Part shown: positions 34,004 through 44,100 of the stretch, one piece after another
How the letters are laid out: each line of letters opens with the position of its first letter
Numbering within the stretch: the stretch's first letter is position 1
From: Asterias rubens
Taxonomy: Eukaryota; Echinodermata; Asteroidea; Forcipulatida; Asteriidae
DNA: 64,000 nt
Direction: 5' to 3'
NCBI RefSeq assembly: GCF_902459465.1
Contig: NC_047068.1
Span: forward strand, 7,068,001 to 7,132,000
The notes under the pieces: model-generated
Told to the model about the DNA's origin: nothing
Database searches by the model: none
What the model saw: only the letters and a program-made list of their open reading frames with translations
Made by a program: the position numbers and the translations under genes

Positions 34004-34856
34004 ACACGCATATTTACGCTATGACAGAGAGTGTAACCGTGACACTTTCATCAGCACAGATCGATTATTAAAAAACGTATCGCAATTTTTCTTTTTATCA
34101 TGGAAACACTAACAAATGGTTAAAACTGTTGATGATTCTGTCAACAAAGTGCCCAATAATCTACAATTAATATAAATCTCCTATTAAAAGCTATACACCC
34201 TCTTATCCAAGCAGGTATATATACAATATTGATCAACGGTGTTGGTATCAAATGTTGTATAAAGGAATTGGAAGCGCTGACAATATTCGCAGGGACAGTG
34301 TTCATGTTTTTGTGTGTTCAATAATACACAGTGACAAGAGTTCTCTTCAATGTTTTGGTTGCAACGAACCTGAATCAGCTGTTTTTACATAAGATACAAT
34401 TTTCTCGACTATGACTTCATTTTTGTATTCAGAAAAAAATGGTTCTAGTATAATAATATGATCAACTTCATAATAAGTAAATTTTCAGACTAAAATTAAA
34501 CAATGATGTTTTTATCCTCACCAACTTGTAGGTCTGTAATGCCTTTAACCAATAACCAAGCTACCGAGTGCATTGCTGTGATTATTGTAACGTTGGTTGT
34601 TGTTGTAGTTATGTTTAACTAAGTCTAGAAATGTTTGCTAGGTTTGGCAGAATATGCTTTCAAAAGTTGTGCTTCTTATGTATGTATAATATTATAGAAT
34701 ATACGCCAATGGTAAGGTGTAAACTTGAGATGCTGTTTTCGCAGAAAGGACGTTATGCAGAGAAAAGATGATCAGAAAAAGGGGAAAACAGGATTTTGCA
34801 TAATTTTACAGGTCTATAAGTAGGTCTAAGCACTATAATATGCTGTGTAGTGTACT

Positions 34857-35036
34857 GGGCCCAATTTAATAAAGCTGTTAAGCAAAACAAATGGCTAAGC
34901 ACGGACAACTCTTGCTCAGCAGAAATAGGTTTCCAGCCAAAATACCTTAAGTATACTGACCTATGCTCATTTTTGCCCCGCAGAGAAACTTGCTAAGCAC
35001 ACTTTGCTGCTTAACATCGTTATATAAAATTGGGCC
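34857..35036. repeat. Foldback repeat, GGGCCCAATTT..GCTAAGCAC family
   Basis: GGGCCCAATTTAATAAAGCTG on the left pairs imperfectly with TATAAAATTGGGCC on the right, with internal GCTAAGCAC and GTTAAGCA motifs. Related to 18504-18714. Copy B: 50485-50664. Confidence 0.65.
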
Positions 35037-35878
35037 ATGATAACTTAAAACACAGTAAACATGTAGGTCCTAAGATACAGATAAAAGTCAAAGCCCGTGT
35101 GTAGTGAATGCAAGCTTTTTAACGGATTGTGATGTCAGAATCAAGAAACCCAAAAGACATTTCAAAATGTATAGGGCCTCTTTTGTTTTAGTTTCGGTGT
35201 TTCCAAAGCTCTATGGCTTTTGGGTGAGGATTATTTTTCTTCTGAAATCAAGTATAAAATTGCTTTCAAAAAGGAAAATCAATAGTAAACGAATTTGTCG
35301 AATGGCTAAAAACAAATCAAAACTTAACAAAATAATTATCAATATAAAACTTGAATTGTTTTCATCTCATACAATAGTCGTCAGCTAAACTGAAGGTCTC
35401 ATTTAAATTTGCCCCTCTCTCTCCTCGCACTTTATTCAATTTAACGGCTGTTTGCTGACCCTCTGACAGCGGTAGATAGAAAAAGCATTCCAAATTAGTG
35501 TGTAATAACAATGTTCTTAAAAATTTAGGCTATAAATATTAAAATAATGTTAACTTGCTTAGAACGCTTTTGTAGCTGCTGATAGAAAAATAAAATAATT
35601 TCTACAGAGGTTTGTGATAACTAACATGACATTTTGGTAAAAAGTATCTTCAAATGTTTTGTCGAAATGATCAAAGATTATTTTTTAATAATGATATTGA
35701 AAAATGAGTTTTTCAATCGCAAACACCTTAGCTGGTATAAATTTTCTTGTTATCACATATCTCTTCTGTAGTGTAGTTTAAAATGCATCACAAAACAAGC
35801 TTGTCAATGTCAATGCTATGAGTTGTATGGTCTAAACCTTGTTCCCACGAGATCCAGCCCTGGTTTTACAGGTAACTG

Positions 35879-36059
35879 TTATGATGTGATGACTTCAGGT
35901 GAATGGGAGACTTTTGGACGCGAGGTGGCAGCAGACTTACCAGGTATATTTCCATTGTTACGTAGTTCTAACAGAGAACATGGATTTTACCTGGTAAGTC
36001 TGCTGCCAGCCCCAAAGCGTCTCAAAGTCTCCCATTCACCTGAAGTCATCACATCATAA
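35879..36059. repeat. Foldback with inverted GAGGTGGCAGCAG motifs
   Basis: The arms run from TTATGATGTGATGACTTCAGG to its complement. The inner part shares GGTGGCAGCAGACTTACCAG with the element at 33296. Copy B (51513-51692) is cleaner; copy A shows several one-base losses. Confidence 0.85.
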
Positions 36060-36109
36060 TCTTGCGCCAGGGTCAGAGTCCCTTCATGTCACCATGCACT
36101 GCACATGTG

Positions 36110-36180
36110 GTCACTAGGTCCAGAACTTGCAAACGCAATGTTGTTGGTTCGATTCCTACCAAGCTAGCCGCTGATTTCAC
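36110..36180 (+). mobile_element. tRNA-like SINE fragment
   Basis: TGTTGGTTCGATTCCTACCAA near 36142 is a B-box match. Upstream GTGGTCACTAGGTCCAGAAC is weakly A-box-like. Copy B is near 51740-51810. Confidence 0.4.
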
Positions 36181-37473
36181 AATGACTATAGAATAAGTGT
36201 TTTAAACATTGACTATTCTGAACGGCTACTTAAAGAACGTAAAATTGGTAAGAAACACAAATCGTGAAGATCACAGATTAATTTACATGAAACTTACACA
36301 GTCTAATGATGATGGTAGTTGAAAACATCCCTTGAAATATTTCTGTCTGAAATGTCATAAAAATTTGAAGAGAAAAAGTGATCTAACTTCGCGTGGAATT
36401 TATCGCTCAGAGAGCGTTTTGTTCATTTTTATTTTGGCACCATTCATGCAAAATTTGTGATCGGTTTTTCACTATTCTCTGGTGACTCAGATGGCCGATC
36501 GATCTCAAACTTCTATAGGTTTGTCAGTTTATGTATATGGTGGATTACATCAAGTGCTTACACATTGTCCAGCAACTATTTTGTTAGCAAAAACCAATTC
36601 TGTAATTTCCTTTAAGTTTTCACTCTCATGACCCCCCCCCCCCCCCCCACCCCAAACAAAAGGTAGACAAATCAAAGAAAGTGTGGACTCGTATTGACCC
36701 AGCATTGTCTCTCTTGCTCAGATGGCCCTGGGGTCGATTTCACAAAAAAAATCTGCACAACATTTTTGCAAACTGGGCCCTGGAAGTTTCCCCAACAGCG
36801 CCCCTATTGGTAATGTGCGCTGCGGAGTGGGGGCCGCGATAGTGAAAAACAACGTCTTGCACAGAGACTAGCGTGTGGCTAGACCAGACCGCGCATGGGT
36901 TTCAAGCATGCAAGACGTTGGGCTAGACCATGGAGGTAGGCAGACCATTGATCTTCAGTAATGGATATCAATGGGCTCTAGACTTAAATGCATCTGTGCT
37001 TATTATTGCCTGAAATAGCGCCCTCCAACGGCCGCGGCGTTTTTGATCGCCAACTGTGGGAGAGTTTTTCAGGCTGATGCTGATATAACCACAATCTCAG
37101 ACTTGACACCAAGTCTAAGCGTTTGGCACGCGCACTGAGAGCCCCACATGGTGTTTTGTTTGTTTACGTTTGCTGAGCACTCGAGCAGTATCATTTTGGA
37201 CTGCGCAATAAATAGTAGTTAGTACATTGACCTCTTGACAAAGGATGCGTCCGATGAATTTTGCAGAGAATGCGCATTGTTTCACGAAGAAGTAGCTGGG
37301 ACGGCGGGTGTTTTTTTGTGGACAGCTAAGTCCTGATGGATAGCTAAGTCCTGAGTGAGAGGTGATCGATCGACACATCTATTTTAGAATTAGATCATCC
37401 ATTTGATGTACGATTCATACATGGTCAATAATCATGAAGAATAACTAAATCAAGAGTGCTTAATCTATGCATA

Positions 37474-37627
37474 CATACACATAGCCCACCTTGTTGAGCT
37501 GTTCATGGCTCCGGTTTTAACATCGGTCTCATAACTGTCGCCAATGAGACCAATGTTAAAAGCGGAGACATTCACAGCTCAACAAGGTCTGACATTCAGA
37601 TCTTGGAGCGCCTGGGCTATGTGTATG
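37474..37627. repeat. Foldback hairpin, ends CATACACATAGCCCA
   Basis: CATACACATAGCCCA pairs with TGGGCTATGTGTATG. An inner pair is CACCTTGTTGAGCTGT.. with ..ACAGCTCAACAAGGT, then TTTTAACATCGGTCTCAT with ATGAGACCAATGTTAAAA. Copy B: 53133-53286. Confidence 0.8.
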
Positions 37628-37659
37628 TTACTTTGTTAGCCCGAATGTCAGACATCTCG

Positions 37660-38055
37660 TCCGTCGGACAGCTCTATTTAGAAGATTTACTCTTATTTAC
37701 TTTATTACCAACAACAATAACAACTCGATCATGTATGGTACCAAAATAATGAAAATGCGGGGTCATGGTAAACAAGAAACGGAAAAAGTATCAATTATCC
37801 GTTTGCCCGGATATTAAACCTATTGTCCTATTATCCTTTTCATCTTATCCCACCATAATATACCCAACCCCAGGGAACGCCTGTGCATCATTGTCAAGTC
37901 AATAGTCAGTACATCCGTCCAGCCCCAGGCCACTATTTGCCCCTCCCGCGCTGAGCCCCCCTCACGGCCATCCGTCGACTTGTCTTGACCCTAAGTCGAG
38001 TTGTCTGACAGATCATCTGTCGAGTTGTCCGATCGGAAGAGTTGTCTGGTCTCCC
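37660..38055. repeat. Split copy of the GTCGAGTTGTC array
   Basis: CAGACATCTCGTCCGTCGGAC at 37649-37670 and CGACTTGTC, GTCGAGTTGTCTGACAG, GTCGAGTTGTCCGATCGG at 37975-38050 use the same words as the foldback at 30281-30437, but with about 300 bp of unrelated DNA between. Copy B: about 53310-53715. Confidence 0.55.
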
Positions 38056-38259
38056 TAGAACTACATGTTTTGAGGTTTGTTTGGCTATCGACTCCGCGAA
38101 CCTCATAGGTTGGCATGACCAATGGAGATGACTTAACCAATGGAAATGGAGATGGAGAAGAACCGATTTACATGTCTCACAACACAAACGGGGGGGGGGG
38201 GGCTGGCATTTGACAGAAAAAGTTAAATCGATAAAAAACTGAGGAGTGCAGATTCTTAC

Positions 38260-38582
38260 CGCTGAATGTTGCAGTAATTCTGGCACGCATTCCTATTTCG
38301 TTGCCACTGAAGTCTTCTATAAATCTGTGCCCTTCTTCTCGATCATGAAGCCATGGAGGTAGAAAAGATGAAACTTACTGATCGAATGCTGCGTATTCCT
38401 AGAACTATGGGGTTCCGGCTGCTTGGATCTTGAAATGCGATATAAGTACCCCATACCCACTGCTTTGAAGATGTTTTGTAGTTCTTTGACAGGAGACAGA
38501 AGGTTTTTTTTTCTCTCAAATGTGGCCGGCAAGAATTCTATTCGTTGTTCTGGGACTTCAGTTGAGCCCGGCATTGGAGTCA
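38260..38582 (-). CDS. Unidentified candidate exon, frame-shifted (copy A)
   Basis: On the minus strand TTTATTCAG precedes 38582 and GTAAGA follows 38260, so the block has good splice borders. The first two thirds read TPMPGSTEVPEQRIEFLPAT and on with protein-like composition. Near 38370 the frame is lost, but another frame continues with PWLHDREEGHRFIEDFSGNE to the donor. One missing or extra base would join them. I recognise no family and find no flanking exons. Copy B is at 53919-54241. It could be a gene remnant or part of a mobile element. Confidence 0.3.
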
Positions 38583-39001
38583 CTGAATAAACAAGAAAAG
38601 CTCACAGGTAAATATAAGTTATATTTCTAGTAATATTTGTGTACATTTTTTAATCGATCGGGAGGATTACAATCGCACCTCTGCTGTTGTTGATGGCTGG
38701 CGGTTTCGAATTTACATATACAAGTTAGACAATGCCCAATGCACAGCACACTTGCTCGCGTGTCTCCTGTCTGTCAGTTTGGGTGTCAAATAGGCTCAAA
38801 AGGATAATACATGGGTTTGACGCACCTCCGAAAAATGCCTGTCTACCATTTCTGCCCTTTTTGGTGAGTCCATCTCTTTTGTGCTTGTTTTGACACCTAA
38901 AATGGCAGACATGAGACGTGCATGTATCGACTCTGTGCAGTATGCAACGGGTCTATTGTTACATTCAAATACTATTAACAGTGGCATTATTATGACAAAC
39001 C

Positions 39002-39264
39002 CTAGTCTTGGTTCCAAGACGTTCCAGTTGTGTAGTCACGAACCATGTAGTTGCGAAAACCTAGCCACTCTCCAAACTGCTCTATACGCCTCACGAACAA
39101 CTTGCCACTAGAGAGCACTATCATTCCTGCAACCGTTCTCAGCGGTTCATGGTGTGATAGCGGTTACGAGAATGAGAGCGCCCTCTAGTGGCGAGTGGCT
39201 ATTGGGGTGATAGCGGTTAGGTTTTCGCGACTACACAACTAGAGAGTCTTGGACCCAAGACTAG
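39002..39264. repeat. Foldback carrying a full CTCF-consensus match
   Basis: The outer arms CTAGTCTTGGTTCCAAGAC and GTCTTGGACCCAAGACTAG enclose GTTGTGTAGTC..GACTACACAAC. Inside, CCACTAGAGAGCACT (39105-39119, plus) faces CCACTAGAGGGCGCT (39177-39191, minus). The latter matches the vertebrate CTCF consensus CCASYAGRKGGCRSY at all 15 positions. Copy B: 54661-54923. Confidence 0.8.
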
Positions 39265-39804
39265 ACAAACCCATGCAGAGGTCGAATTTTACACTGGACA
39301 ACAGGCCTGAGGTCAGTAGTTTTAGTGTCGGACCTATAAACTCATGACTGGACAAGTCCAGTGGTCTTTGGTTTTTCAATTGAATAATAAACATCACTGT
39401 GTATAGGCCTTATATCTTGAACAAAAGTAATTTGTTTTCAATTGTTTACTTTGTGTCTGATAAAATACCTTTCAAACTTTTGGGGATATATACACTGATA
39501 CGTTTTTCAATAATCTCATTACTCCAAGGTGAAATGAGTATCAAAATGATTTTTACTATCAAAAGCTGCTGTACTTCTAACCAAAATAAGCTTTTAAGCC
39601 ATGAACTTTCAGAGTAATTACCAAACATAAACCTTCCCTCTACTAATCGCTCGGCCACAAAAAAAGGACATCCATTTGGTTACCCTTACACAGATGTCTG
39701 TTCACAGTGTATCCGCAGTACTTTCTTGAGTCCTGTTAACAACATCATAGGCATATAGGATTTGAGGCATTGCATGATGAGGTATCAATGTATGTTTGGT
39801 TTGC

Positions 39805-39904
39805 NNNNNNNNNNNNNNNNNNNNNNNNNNNNNNNNNNNNNNNNNNNNNNNNNNNNNNNNNNNNNNNNNNNNNNNNNNNNNNNNNNNNNNNNNNNNNNNN
39901 NNNN
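39805..39904. other. Assembly gap, 100 N
   Basis: Exactly 100 N, a conventional placeholder for a gap of unknown size. It lies precisely at the junction of the two copies of duplication 2. The left flank corresponds to 55445-55464 and the right flank to 23820 onward. Confidence 1.
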
Positions 39905-40170
39905 TCAAAATTTATATGGTTAGAAAGATGTTTTAAAAGTATGATCCAAACAAATATACCTCGAAATTGCGTGGTTATCCTTTTACTTTGCGAACTAACG
40001 GTCGGCCATTTTGGGCTTGCCGTGTTGGTTCACGAGTACATACGGAAACCATTCAATTTCGAGGCTTGTGTGGATCATATTATACTTTTCATTTTGTTAA
40101 TAACCATTATGAACTAATAACAGAACGGGTGTTTAAACGCTTTTCATAGACCAGTTCGTCCGATCCAAGG
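39905..40170. mobile_element. Foldback MITE cut by the gap
   Basis: The right part of the ACACGTTGCC-family element equivalent to 23820-24105. The left part is lost in the N gap. Confidence 0.6.
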
Positions 40171-40214
40171 CAAGTAAACGTGTCATTTTAGGTTCACTAT
40201 TTTGACAGAGTCCT

Positions 40215-40565
40215 AAAGACAGTGGACACTATTGGTAATTGTCAAGACTAGCCTTCACAGTTGGTGTATCTCAACATATGCATAAAATAACAAACCTGTG
40301 AAAATTAATAATGAAAGAAAAAAACACCCTTGTCACACGAAGTTGTGTGCGTTTAGATGGTGATTTCGAGACCTCAAGTTCTAAATCTGAGGTCTGAAAT
40401 CAATTTCGTGGAAAATTACTTCTTTCTCGAAAACTATGGCACTTCAGAGGAAGCCGTTTCTCACAATGTTTTATACCAGTCAACCTCTCCCCATTACTGT
40501 TACCAAGTAAGGTTTTATGCTAATAACTATTTTGAGTAATTACCAATAGTGTCCACTGCCTTTAA
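40215..40565. mobile_element. TTAA-type MITE, copy B
   Basis: Equivalent of 24136-24491 with several one-base losses, including one that breaks the left TTAA. Confidence 0.75.
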
Positions 40566-41112
40566 ACCAGATTATTGACTATGATAATTGTATTAAAGGT
40601 TTTACGTCAAACAGTGAACGATTTTGGTCGCATTTTTGAGATATCGCTGTACGGACCGACTAAAGTATCCGTGCATGAATACTAACCCCTATACTTCGAA
40701 TACACAATCTGAGAAGCGTTACTATAGCTTCTGATGGCTGACCAACCCCGATCAAAATAGAGAGAACGCCAACAGAGGGGGCTAGATACCTCACAGCAAT
40801 CCTTAGGTCGAAGGTTCAAGTCCCGCTCTCTAGTCAAGTTGTCTTTGTTCAACCCAGAAGTGTACATAAACAATTCATAAAACCTGTGGCTTTACATTTG
40901 TATCTCTATGCAGATCTTAAATCTGGTCTGTGTCTATAAGATCCTGTCTTTGTACCACAACGTTCAAATCTCTTCTCAAAACTAATCTTATGTCACAGGT
41001 TTTTTAATGATACATTTTTTTCTTCTGTCATTCAAATATATATATATTTTTTCCGGTTTTATTATTATTTATAATTATTATTCATAATTATTATTCTGCA
41101 TTATTTCTACAG

Positions 41113-44100
41113 GGAGAAACACGTGTAAGACGTAATGCATATGCCACAGAGGTGGACTGCTCCGTTACCTTGTGGCCAGGTGGCAAAATTTGTTACACAT
41201 GGGACTCTTCGCTCAGTGACTCAGCCGATGGTAAGTTGATTTGCGTGTCTAATGACCCTTTCTAGAATAATGACCCCTAACCCGGTAGTATATTATAGTG
41301 AAAAGTACACACACATGAAACACTGCGTACCAGAATGTTCATAGGCCCGGTTAAATTCCTGCGAATGCGAATACGAATGTTGACGTCAGAAATCCGCAAC
41401 GGGGTAAATTCGCATCGGTTGACTGGTGCTCCAAAAATCCATATGACGTCATTCGCCAAATTCTGTGACGTCATAATTTGCATTCACAGGAAGTATCGAC
41501 CGGGCTTTAATAACAGTAGGCACTTTTTATTTTTTTATTTTTTCTATTTTTTATAATTACAAATAAGAACCATTCTGTCAAATACGGTGGGCCACATTTT
41601 AAAAGTTAGCCATTGTTTTTGTCACATGTGAGGTTGTGTGCTTTCAGATGCTCGATTTCGAGACCTCAAAATCTAATTCTGAGGTCTCGAAATCAAGTTC
41701 GTGGGAAATTACTTCTTTCTCGAAAACTACGTCACTTCACAGGGAGCCGTTTCTCACAATGATTTATACTACCAATCTTTGTCCATTACTCGTTACCAAG
41801 TAAGGTTTTATGCTAACAAATATTTTGAGTAATTAACAGTTGTGTCCACTGCCTTTAATTCTGATCGTTGGGTTTCTACCTGCAGGTCAAACCATGATGG
41901 AGTTGGTTGAAGATGTGTTTGATCATTACATGGATGTTTCATGCGTCGAATTTTACCCATCAACTGCAAGCGAGTGTGACGGAATCGACGCAATGGATGT
42001 GAAATTGGTTGAGCAAACCGCAGGGTAAGAACACAATGAGTTACTTGTACACTTTTGATTCTCTATTTTAATTCGTTGGACTATTATTAGATGGATTGAA
42101 CATTACATCATTGACCACACTCTCGGGGCAGCCAGGAAGTTAAGCTACACATTATACGAGCAAACACATGAACGTGGAACGTGCACTTGTCAAAAAATTG
42201 TGTTGTTTCTAGGTGATGACGTCGCCGTTTTTGACTTATTTCTTGCTCACGTATATGACGTCTGCACTTACTTACGTACCTAAAAAAAAGGATAAAACGT
42301 GCACCAAAACCAGGAAAAAAAAAGTCAGATTTAAATAACCAATTAACAGTTCTCGTGTTAGTGTGCAGTCCAACATAATCTTTCCGGAAAACACTGAATG
42401 TTGAAGCGTCACTGTTATCACTATTTTTATGCCACTGTAGTAGTACATGGGAAAATCCAAATAAATTGACATCCATCTAACCGTTACTTATATTATTGAA
42501 CCATGTATTACTTTTACAGATGCTGGGCCCACATTGGATGCAGCAACAATCAAAATACATTCATCAATGTATCTCCAGAGTGTGCAACTGTACGTATGCC
42601 GTAGATCGCAGGTCTAATTTATAGTTCGTAGTTTACGGGAAACGTCTCTAAAAAGTGGCATTTGATGACGGCCGGGCAGTTAGGGGTTTTTCAATTTAAC
42701 ACTGCCATTCGTTTCTTGAGTAGGAGACTATGTTGCGACGTTTTTTGTGTGTTAAATAATCCTACAATGGGGATGGGGAACATTGTGCATTAAACGGCGT
42801 TGTAAATAACGTAGTCTCATCTCAAGACGGGAACTGGCAGTGTTCAGTGAAAATCCCTTCACTGCAGTGTAGTAAAAAATAAATGCGGCCGCGTCCGCAT
42901 GCATAATAGCTTCCTTACAGGATTGTCTTTGATTCCTTTAGATAGCTTCTTGGGCCGATAGCACACTCTTTTGAGTGATCCTCCTACATCCCACGTTAAT
43001 TTCCCATAAGAGGCACATAATCTCCGGTTTTTATAAGCGCAGTATAAAGACGTCCTGCCCTATTTCATATTGCTTATAAGCACAAAAAGCTGCTAAGTAC
43101 AACAAACATATGTTCAGAAGGTTTACCATTACCAGCCAAACCACCATGTCACATATAGGCCTACAATTTGTGACTGGTATCCCGCTCGTTTGTGCTTAGC
43201 AGCACTTGTTGTGCAATATTTGCTGCTGAAGCAGTACTTTGAAACCGGGTCCAGGGGTGGATTTCACAAAGGTAGTCCTAACTTAGGACTAGTCCTAGGC
43301 AATGCTAAGAGATAGGACTGGTCCTAAGTTAGGACCAGTAACTCATCCTAACTTAGGACTGGTCCTATCTCTTAGCATTGCCTAGGACTAGTCCTAAGTT
43401 AGGACTACCTTTGTGAAATCCACCCCAGGTCAATACGGGCACAACGATTTAGTGGATAAACTTCCAATGACGCAAGCTTTCCTTTTCTATGATTGGTCTG
43501 CTTCCAGTGAGACGTATAGTTTTTTAGCCCGTAAAACAAGATCTGGTGTGTGGCAGGAGATTCTGAATTCTGCTCCCCCGCCCCCATAGCGCCCTCTTTT
43601 GAAACATCCTCTTCCAGCCCACTTTAACTTTTCCCATAATGGGGGACGGAATCTCCTGGGATACCGAATTTGGAACACCGGTTTGAGTTTATGTGGTAGT
43701 AACGAGAGGGGTCGAGGGGGTCATGAGTGGGGGTCAAAGGAGTTTTCGAACAACCCACAATAGTTGAAAAATAAACAAATAATGTATTTCTCTTCTTTTC
43801 TTATTACTTTAGTTTGGCGTGGTCACTCATGAACTCTTCCATTCACTTGGGCGGTACCACGAACAGTCCAGAAATGATCGCGATGAACATATCAAAGTCA
43901 ACTGGGATGCCATCGAAACAGAGAAACAGGGCAACTATAAAAAGTGTTCAAATAAGCCGTACACCGACACGTATGACTATCAATCCATCATGCACTATGG
44001 TGATATGGTATGTAATTGTAAGCAGAGGTTTGATTAGACTTGATGACAAGTCGTCAGTCAATGTATAGGCCAATTCGTCTGTTGCCTGGGCTGCCTAATT

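Larger units (their letters stand above)
33892..38259. other. Spacer downstream of astacin A, no clear gene
   Basis: Contains the CAA microsatellite, several foldback repeats and homopolymer runs (poly-C near 36632, poly-G near 38191). ORFs are short. The 94-residue ORF at 35104-35388 is lysine-rich and low in information, identical in copy B, and I do not call it a gene. Confidence 0.55.
23820..39804. repeat. Segmental duplication 2, copy A (astacin and downstream spacer)
   Basis: Matches 39905-55464 in order and orientation. Upstream of about 31700 the copies differ by roughly 1% in introns plus indels, including a 516-bp insertion here at 28039-28554. Downstream of about 31705 they are almost identical, and most differences are single-base indels clustered at 35940-37370. 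Confidence 0.95.

Noticed and set aside
33805-34011. Poly-leucine or poly-glutamine/asparagine ORFs
   Set aside because: Readings of the (CAA)n microsatellite in the probable astacin 3' UTR.
35104-35388. 94-residue ORF identical in both duplication copies
   Set aside because: Identity reflects the near-identical DNA of that tract and not coding constraint; composition is K/I/S-rich without domain features.
42108-42476. 122-residue minus-strand ORF
   Set aside because: Lies in an astacin intron; copy A carries the same DNA with the frame broken, and no homology is evident.
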